From Pseudomonas syringae (GTDB lineage Bacteria > Pseudomonadota > Gammaproteobacteria > Pseudomonadales > Pseudomonadaceae), in assembly GCF_021606685.1 (NCBI RefSeq), contig NZ_WKCB01000008.1, positions 1-64,000 of the forward strand: DNA of 64,000 nt, read 5' to 3'. The notes beneath the pieces were generated by a model, which made no database searches, had not been told where the DNA came from, and worked only from the letters and a program-made list of their open reading frames with translations. The position numbers were made by a program, and so were the translations under genes. Of the stretch, positions 58,777 to 64,000 are shown one piece after another. The number at the start of each line of letters is the position of its first letter. The stretch's first letter is position 1.

Positions 58777-60459
58777 ATGGATATTAAACGCACGATCCTG
58801 ATCGTCGCCCTGGCAATCGTGTCCTACGTCATGGTCCTAAAGTGGAACCAGGACTACGGCCAGGCTGCCCTGCCGACTCAGAATGTTGCTACCAATCAGG
58901 CTGCGCCGGCTATTCCGGACACCCCGCTGGGTAACAATGCGTCCGCGAGTGCCGATGTTCCCAGCGCGAATGGCGAGACAAGCGCCCCTCTAGAAACGCC
59001 AGTGGTCACCAATAAAGACCTCATCCACGTTAAAACGGATGTGCTCGACCTGGCTATCGACCCACAAGGTGGCGATATCGCGCAGTTGAAACTGCCGCTG
59101 TATCCACGTCGCCAAGACCATCCTGATGTACCGTTCCAACTGTTCGATAACGGTGGTGAACGTACTTATCTGGCGCAAAGCGGCCTGACTGGCACCAATG
59201 GTCCGGATGCGCGTGCTACCGGTCGTCCGGTTTATTCGACCGAACAGAAGACTTATCAACTGGCTGACGGCCAGGACCAGTTGAATGTTGACCTGAAATT
59301 CACTCAGGACGGCGTCAACTACATCAAGCGCTTCAGCTTCACTCGCGGTTTGTACGACTTGAAGGTCACTTACCTGATCGACAACACCAGCGAAAAACCT
59401 TGGAGCGGCAACCTGTTTGCCCAACTCAAGCGTGATGGCAGCTCCGATCCGTCCTCCAGCACTGCCACCGGCACCGCCACTTACCTGGGCGCCGCCCTGT
59501 GGACAAGTAGCGAGCCGTACAAAAAAGTGTCGATGAAAGATATCGACAAGGGCGCGCTGAAAGAAACGGTTCAAGGTGGTTGGGTAGCGTGGCTGCAACA
59601 CTACTTCGTCACCGCGTGGATCCCGAACAAGGGTGAAGCAAACCTGGTGCAAACCCGCAAGGACAGCCAGGGCAACTACATCATCGGCTTCACTGGCCCG
59701 GCGTTGACCGTCGCTCCAGGTGCCAAGGCTGAAACCAGCGCTACTTTGTACGCCGGTCCGAAAAGCCAGGCTGTGCTGAAAGAGTTGTCCCCAGGTCTGG
59801 AATTGACGGTGGACTACGGCATTCTGTGGTTCATTGCCCAGCCGATTTTCTGGTTGCTGCAACATATCCACAGCATTGTGGGTAACTGGGGCTTCTCGAT
59901 CATCTTCCTGACCATGCTGATCAAAGGGATCTTCTTCCCTCTGTCGGCTGCCAGCTACAAGTCGATGGCGCGCATGCGTGCTGTTGCACCGAAACTGGCT
60001 GCTCTGAAAGAGCAACATGGCGACGACCGGCAGAAAATGTCGCAAGCCATGATGGAGCTGTACAAGAAAGAGAAGATCAACCCGCTGGGCGGTTGCTTGC
60101 CGATTCTTGTGCAGATGCCGGTATTCCTGTCGCTGTACTGGGTACTCCTGGAAAGCGTAGAAATGCGCCAGGCCCCGTTCATGCTGTGGATAACTGACCT
60201 GTCGATCAAAGACCCGTTCTTTATCCTGCCGATCATCATGGGCGCGACCATGTTTATCCAGCAGCGTCTGAACCCGACTCCGCCGGACCCGATGCAGGCC
60301 AAGGTAATGAAAATGATGCCAATCATCTTCACCTTCTTCTTCCTGTGGTTCCCAGCTGGTCTGGTTCTGTACTGGGTGGTCAACAACGTGTTGTCGATCT
60401 CTCAACAGTGGTACATCACACGTAAGATCGAAGCGGCTACCGCAAAAGCCGCGGCGTAA
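58777..60459 (+). CDS. yidC: Membrane protein insertase YidC
   Basis: A 560-residue inner-membrane insertase with a signal-anchor helix (ILIVALAIVSYVMVLKW), a large periplasmic beta domain (about 85-335) and the conserved five-helix core (GNWGFSIIFLTMLIKGIFFPLSAASYKSMARM, GGCLPILVQMPVFLSLYWVLL, MPIIFTFFFLWFPAGLVLYWVVNNVLSISQQ). The hydrophilic-groove arginine and other family residues lie in the core. Follows yidD by two bases. A terminator separates it from mnmE. Confidence 0.97.
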   Translation: MDIKRTILIVALAIVSYVMVLKWNQDYGQAALPTQNVATNQAAPAIPDTPLGNNASASADVPSANGETSAPLETPVVTNKDLIHVKTDVLDLAIDPQGGDIAQLKLPLYPRRQDHPDVPFQLFDNGGERTYLAQSGLTGTNGPDARATGRPVYSTEQKTYQLADGQDQLNVDLKFTQDGVNYIKRFSFTRGLYDLKVTYLIDNTSEKPWSGNLFAQLKRDGSSDPSSSTATGTATYLGAALWTSSEPYKKVSMKDIDKGALKETVQGGWVAWLQHYFVTAWIPNKGEANLVQTRKDSQGNYIIGFTGPALTVAPGAKAETSATLYAGPKSQAVLKELSPGLELTVDYGILWFIAQPIFWLLQHIHSIVGNWGFSIIFLTMLIKGIFFPLSAASYKSMARMRAVAPKLAALKEQHGDDRQKMSQAMMELYKKEKINPLGGCLPILVQMPVFLSLYWVLLESVEMRQAPFMLWITDLSIKDPFFILPIIMGATMFIQQRLNPTPPDPMQAKVMKMMPIIFTFFFLWFPAGLVLYWVVNNVLSISQQWYITRKIEAATAKAAA

Positions 60460-60484
60460 CTTACTCTGTGGGTAACCACTCAAG

Positions 60485-60506
60485 ACGCCCCCTAGTGGGG
60501 CGTTTT
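60485..60506 (+). terminator. Terminator yidC / mnmE
   Basis: ACGCCCC and GGGGCGT pair around a 5-base loop, followed by TTTT. Confidence 0.88.
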
Positions 60507-60538
60507 GCTTTCCGTCACTTTTGTTCTGGAACCTGTTG

Positions 60539-61909
60539 ATGAGTGCTCCTCGTGAAACCATCGCTGCTGTCGCTACCGCTCAAGGTCGCGGCGGTGTCGG
60601 TATCGTGCGTATTTCGGGGCCCCTCGCGGGCATAGCTGCCAAGGCTATCAGCGGCCGTGAGTTGACGCCGCGCTATGCCCATTACGGGCCGTTTCTGGAT
60701 GCTGACAAAAGCGTGTTGGACGAGGGCCTGGCGCTCTACTTCCCTGGGCCGAATTCGTTTACCGGTGAAGACGTGCTGGAACTACAGGGCCACGGCGGCC
60801 CGGTGGTACTGGATATGTTGCTGCAGCGTTGCCTGCAACTGGGCTGCCGCCTGGCGCGGCCGGGGGAGTTCAGCGAACGTGCCTTTTTGAATGACAAACT
60901 CGACCTGGCCCAGGCCGAGGCCATCGCGGATTTGATCGAAGCCAGCTCTGCACAAGCTGCCCGCAATGCATTGCGCTCACTGCAGGGCGCATTTTCCCTG
61001 CGTGTGCATAACTTGACCGAACAGCTGATCAGCCTGCGTATCTACGTGGAAGCAGCCATCGATTTCCCGGAAGAAGAAATCGACTTCCTCGCCGATGGCC
61101 ACGTGCTAGCGATGCTGGACAAAGTCCGCGATGAGTTATCCACAGTTCTGCGTGAAGCCGGGCAGGGCGCGTTACTGCGCGATGGCATGACCGTGGTGAT
61201 TGCCGGGCGGCCGAATGCTGGCAAATCCAGCCTGCTAAATGCCCTGGCGGGTCGTGAAGCGGCCATCGTCACCGAGATCGCCGGCACCACGCGCGATATC
61301 TTGCGTGAACATATCCACATCGACGGCATGCCGTTGCACGTGGTTGACACCGCCGGATTGCGTGACACCGACGACCAGGTGGAAAAGATTGGCGTAGAAC
61401 GCGCGCTCAAGGCTATCGGCGAAGCCGACCGTGTATTGCTGGTGGTGGATGCTACGGCGCCGGAGGCTGTGGATCCTTTTGCGCTGTGGCCGGAATTCCT
61501 CGAGCAACGGCCGGACCCGGCCAAAGTCACCTTGATCCGCAACAAGGCTGACCTGACCGGTGAAGCCATTGCCATGCAAACCAGCGAGGATGGCCATGTC
61601 ACCATCAGCTTGAGTGCCAAGTCGGCGGGAGAGGGCCTGGAGTTGCTGCGCGAGCACCTCAAGGCCTGCATGGGCTACGAGCAGACCTCGGAAAGCAGCT
61701 TCAGCGCACGCCGCAGGCACCTGGAAGCGCTGCGCCATGCCAGCGCGGCCCTGGAGCACGGTCGGGCACAACTGACCCTGGCGGGCGCCGGTGAGCTGCT
61801 GGCGGAGGATCTACGCCAGGCCCAGCAGCTATTGGGAGAAATCACCGGCGCGTTCAGCTCCGATGATTTGTTGGGGCGGATCTTTTCCAGCTTCTGTATC
61901 GGTAAGTAA
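60539..61909 (+). CDS. mnmE: tRNA modification GTPase MnmE
   Basis: A 456-residue GTPase that works with MnmG to put cmnm5 at U34 of certain tRNAs. The N-terminal THF-binding domain ([22 protein letters not shown]), the G domain with [10 protein letters not shown] (G1), AGTTRDIL (G2), [10 protein letters not shown] (G3), NKADL (G4) and the C-terminal FCIGK are complete. The ATG at 60539 gives the family N-terminus. An in-frame TTG upstream is not used. Confidence 0.97.
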   Translation: MSAPRETIAAVATAQGRGGVGIVRISGPLAGIAAKAISGRELTPRYAHYGPFLDADKSVLDEGLALYFPGPNSFTGEDVLELQGHGGPVVLDMLLQRCLQLGCRLARPGEFSERAFLNDKLDLAQAEAIADLIEASSAQAARNALRSLQGAFSLRVHNLTEQLISLRIYVEAAIDFPEEEIDFLADGHVLAMLDKVRDELSTVLREAGQGALLRDGMTVVIAGRPNAGKSSLLNALAGREAAIVTEIAGTTRDILREHIHIDGMPLHVVDTAGLRDTDDQVEKIGVERALKAIGEADRVLLVVDATAPEAVDPFALWPEFLEQRPDPAKVTLIRNKADLTGEAIAMQTSEDGHVTISLSAKSAGEGLELLREHLKACMGYEQTSESSFSARRRHLEALRHASAALEHGRAQLTLAGAGELLAEDLRQAQQLLGEITGAFSSDDLLGRIFSSFCIGK

Positions 61910-61928
61910 GCGAGTTATCCACAACCGC

Positions 61929-64000
61929 TTACCAGTTGTAAGACACCGTACCGAGCAAGGTACGGCTGTCGCCCCAGTAGCAGCGCCCCGCATCGTTGCA
62001 ACCGGCTACGTATTCCTTGTCGAACAGGTTCTTGGCGTTCAGATCCAGCGACCAGTGCTTGTCTAGCTGGTAGCCAATGGACGCATCCACCAACGTGACA
62101 CTTCCGGCGTCCAACTTTCCGTACAGCGAAGGTGCTGTGTAGGAAAAGGTACTGTCGAAATAACGTACACCGCCGCCCACGGACAAGCCCTTGAGCTGAC
62201 CATCGAGGAAGCGGTATTTGCCCCACACCGACGCCTGGTTGCGCGGAACGCCGGTCATCTGATGCCCCTCGACCAGCGACGTTGCGGAATCCTTGGTAAT
62301 CCGCGCGTCGGTGTAGGTGTAGGCCGCCGTGACGTTCAGGTTAGGCGTCAAGTTGCTGTTGATTTCAGCTTCCACACCTTTGGCGCGGCTTTCACCGACC
62401 TGGCGATAGCTGTTGGTGGTGGCGTCGAGGTAGGTGTCGTCCTCTTTGCGCAGGTCATACACAGAGAGTGTCATCGCCGTATCCCAGCCGATGGGCTCGT
62501 ACTTCACGCCCACTTCGTACTGGCTACTGGTAATCGGCTTCAGAGGCGCGCCGGCGTTGGAGATCTGTTGCACCGGGACAAACGCGGTGGAATAGCTGAC
62601 ATACGGCGTGAGGCCGTTGTCGAACTGATACATCACCCCGCCCTGGTAGGTGAACTTGCGATCCTCGGAGCCGATATCGCTGGCCGGTTTCACTTTGTCG
62701 CGGAAATCGCTGTCGACCCAATCCTGGCGGCCGCCGAGCAGGAACAGCCAGTGGTCATACTTGCTCTGGAGCTGTGCATAAACACCTTTCATCTGCTGTT
62801 CGAGCAAGGTGTTTTGCACCGCCACCGGGGTCAGTGGGTCACGCAGGTACACAGGGTTATACACATTGATGGTGCCGGCGAAACCCGCGTCCCAATCCTG
62901 GTTGAACGAGGTACGGTCGTAGCTGGCCCCCAACAGCAGGGTGTTTTCCAGGCCACCGACCTGGAATTTTCCTTCAAGCTGGTTATCCAGGGAGTACACC
63001 ATCGACTTGTTGTAGCGATCGTAGGCGGTCATGTTCAGTTGCGTGCCGAAGCCGCCGTTATCCAGCGCCCCCGGCCAGGTTTCATGGCGATTAATGCGTG
63101 ACTGCATATAGCGCGAGTTCTGGCGGAACTGCCAATCGTCATTGAAGCTGTGGCTGAATTCGTAGCCAGTGCTCCAGGCTTCGCGTTCGAAGGTATTCCA
63201 GTCCGGGTCGCCGAGCATGGTGTGCTTGGACAGCTTGCCATTGGGATTACTGAGCAAGGTACCCGCCGCAGGTAGGCCAAGTTCCAGGTTGGTGTGGTCT
63301 TTCTGGTAGTTGGCCAACAGCGTGAGGGTGTTGTAATCGTCGAAATTCAGGGTCAAGGACGGGGCGATATAGAGGCGATCGTCCGGGACGTGATCGGTCT
63401 GTGTGTCTGACTTGCGCCCCAGCATCACCACGCGGCCAAGGATGTTGTCGTTATCATTGAGTGGGCCGGAGATATCCACACCCACCTGGCGCCGGTTGTT
63501 CGAACCATAACCCAGCTGCACCTCACCTTGTGGAGTGGCTGTCGGATGTTTGCTGACCAGGTTCACCAGCCCGCCCGGTGCGTTTTCCCCATAGAGCAGG
63601 GAAGACGGCCCACGGAAAATCTCCACGCGCTCGAGGCCGTAAGGCTCACTGGTCGTGTCGTACCGGTTGCCCTGTACGCGTAGGCCATCGCGCAGCAGGC
63701 CGTAGCCGTAATCGGTGGCGTTGAAACCGCGAATGAAAAACAGATCACCGGCCAGGCTGTCGCCGGCGGCGAAGGGCGGCGCGAAAATACCCGGCACATA
63801 ACCCAATACTTCGGTCAGGGTCTGGGACTTCTGGTCCTTTATACGTTGGCCGGTGACGACGGATACCGAACGCGGCGTTTCCGACAGCGGCGTGCTGGTC
63901 TTGGTACCGATGCGGCTGTTTTGCGCCTTGTAGCCCACATCCCCCGCGATCTCCTGATTGAACCCGGCCTGTTGATAAGTACTCACGGTAGTGGGGGCAA
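61929..64000 (-). CDS. TonB-dependent siderophore receptor (5' end outside window)
   Basis: About 690 residues of an outer-membrane receptor. The plug domain (SVSVVTGQRIKDQKSQTLTEVLGYVPG, and RGPSSLLYGENAPGGLVNLVSK) and a 22-strand barrel are visible. The barrel ends in SYNW, with the last aromatic residue needed for assembly. The frame stays open to the window edge, so signal peptide, any STN domain and TonB box are missing here. The CNDAGRCYWGD loop near the end resembles ferrichrome-type receptors of the FhuA/FiuA group, but the ligand is uncertain. Convergent with mnmE. The unlabelled GTG at 63986 is an internal codon. Confidence 0.9.
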   Translation of the reverse strand, partial: APTTVSTYQQAGFNQEIAGDVGYKAQNSRIGTKTSTPLSETPRSVSVVTGQRIKDQKSQTLTEVLGYVPGIFAPPFAAGDSLAGDLFFIRGFNATDYGYGLLRDGLRVQGNRYDTTSEPYGLERVEIFRGPSSLLYGENAPGGLVNLVSKHPTATPQGEVQLGYGSNNRRQVGVDISGPLNDNDNILGRVVMLGRKSDTQTDHVPDDRLYIAPSLTLNFDDYNTLTLLANYQKDHTNLELGLPAAGTLLSNPNGKLSKHTMLGDPDWNTFEREAWSTGYEFSHSFNDDWQFRQNSRYMQSRINRHETWPGALDNGGFGTQLNMTAYDRYNKSMVYSLDNQLEGKFQVGGLENTLLLGASYDRTSFNQDWDAGFAGTINVYNPVYLRDPLTPVAVQNTLLEQQMKGVYAQLQSKYDHWLFLLGGRQDWVDSDFRDKVKPASDIGSEDRKFTYQGGVMYQFDNGLTPYVSYSTAFVPVQQISNAGAPLKPITSSQYEVGVKYEPIGWDTAMTLSVYDLRKEDDTYLDATTNSYRQVGESRAKGVEAEINSNLTPNLNVTAAYTYTDARITKDSATSLVEGHQMTGVPRNQASVWGKYRFLDGQLKGLSVGGGVRYFDSTFSYTAPSLYGKLDAGSVTLVDASIGYQLDKHWSLDLNAKNLFDKEYVAGCNDAGRCYWGDSRTLLGTVSYNW

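Noticed and set aside
61912-61924. DnaA-box-like GTTATCCACAA after mnmE, and another inside mnmE near 61135
   Set aside because: Isolated boxes outside the oriC cluster, without AT-rich DNA. Probably chance or minor titration sites.

Overview
The window is a Pseudomonas chromosome segment, most likely P. fluorescens group, spanning the replication origin. The gene order mnmE-yidC-yidD-rnpA-rpmH-oriC-dnaA-dnaN-recF-gyrB and then plsC-gmhB-glyS-glyQ-tag-lpxL-trkA-rsmB-fmt-def-dprA-tsaC-qor-hemF-aroE, followed by SulP, choline sulfatase and trpBA/trpI, is the order known from Pseudomonas genomes. The body is GC-rich with strong third-position bias. About a dozen REP doublets (REPINs) of the P. 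fluorescens type sit in the gaps between genes.

Positions 1-3161 are different. They form the right end of a low-GC mobile island that interrupts the 5' part of a radical SAM gene (PA0069 type). Visible cargo is a ColE2-type plasmid replication protein and, on the minus strand, a tightly packed pair: an AbiTii-domain protein (abortive-infection family) and a small HEPN-like protein. Imperfect att-like repeats (1481-1510 and 3135-3168) flank the pair. The interrupted host gene keeps its start codon and a perfect CTGT-N8-ACAG LexA box. Because the pair lies downstream on the same strand with no visible terminator between, it may have been placed under SOS control. This is the best candidate in the window for an undescribed arrangement.

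From 3.6 to 16.6 kb: a small EF-hand-like gene, a three-gene membrane sugar/polyol dehydrogenase operon (Tat-exported small subunit, GMC flavoprotein, triheme cytochrome), yheV-prlC, a gamma carbonic anhydrase with a HAD phosphatase, a lipoprotein peptidase, and small stress or envelope genes (OsmC, dodecin, DUF883, two DUF1161 paralogues). From 16.6 to 30.7 kb: trpI/trpBA, a D-galactonate operon (dgoK-dgoA-dgoD-MFS), and a choline-sulfate module (LysR regulator, betC, a choline-type binding protein, SulP). A tandem duplication at 20.24-20.74 kb left a 3' copy of the galactonate transporter gene next to the intact one.

From 30.8 to 46.7 kb are core genes for shikimate, heme, tRNA modification, competence, translation and envelope. 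A LysM gene expected between dprA and def is reduced to a 43-codon remnant. From 46.9 to 51.1 kb a CHASE2 histidine kinase, a FecR-domain protein and a divergent OmpR-type regulator form an accessory signalling unit before gyrB. Three parS-like sites lie in gyrB-recF, and oriC with DnaA boxes lies between dnaA and rpmH. The window ends inside a TonB-dependent siderophore receptor gene.
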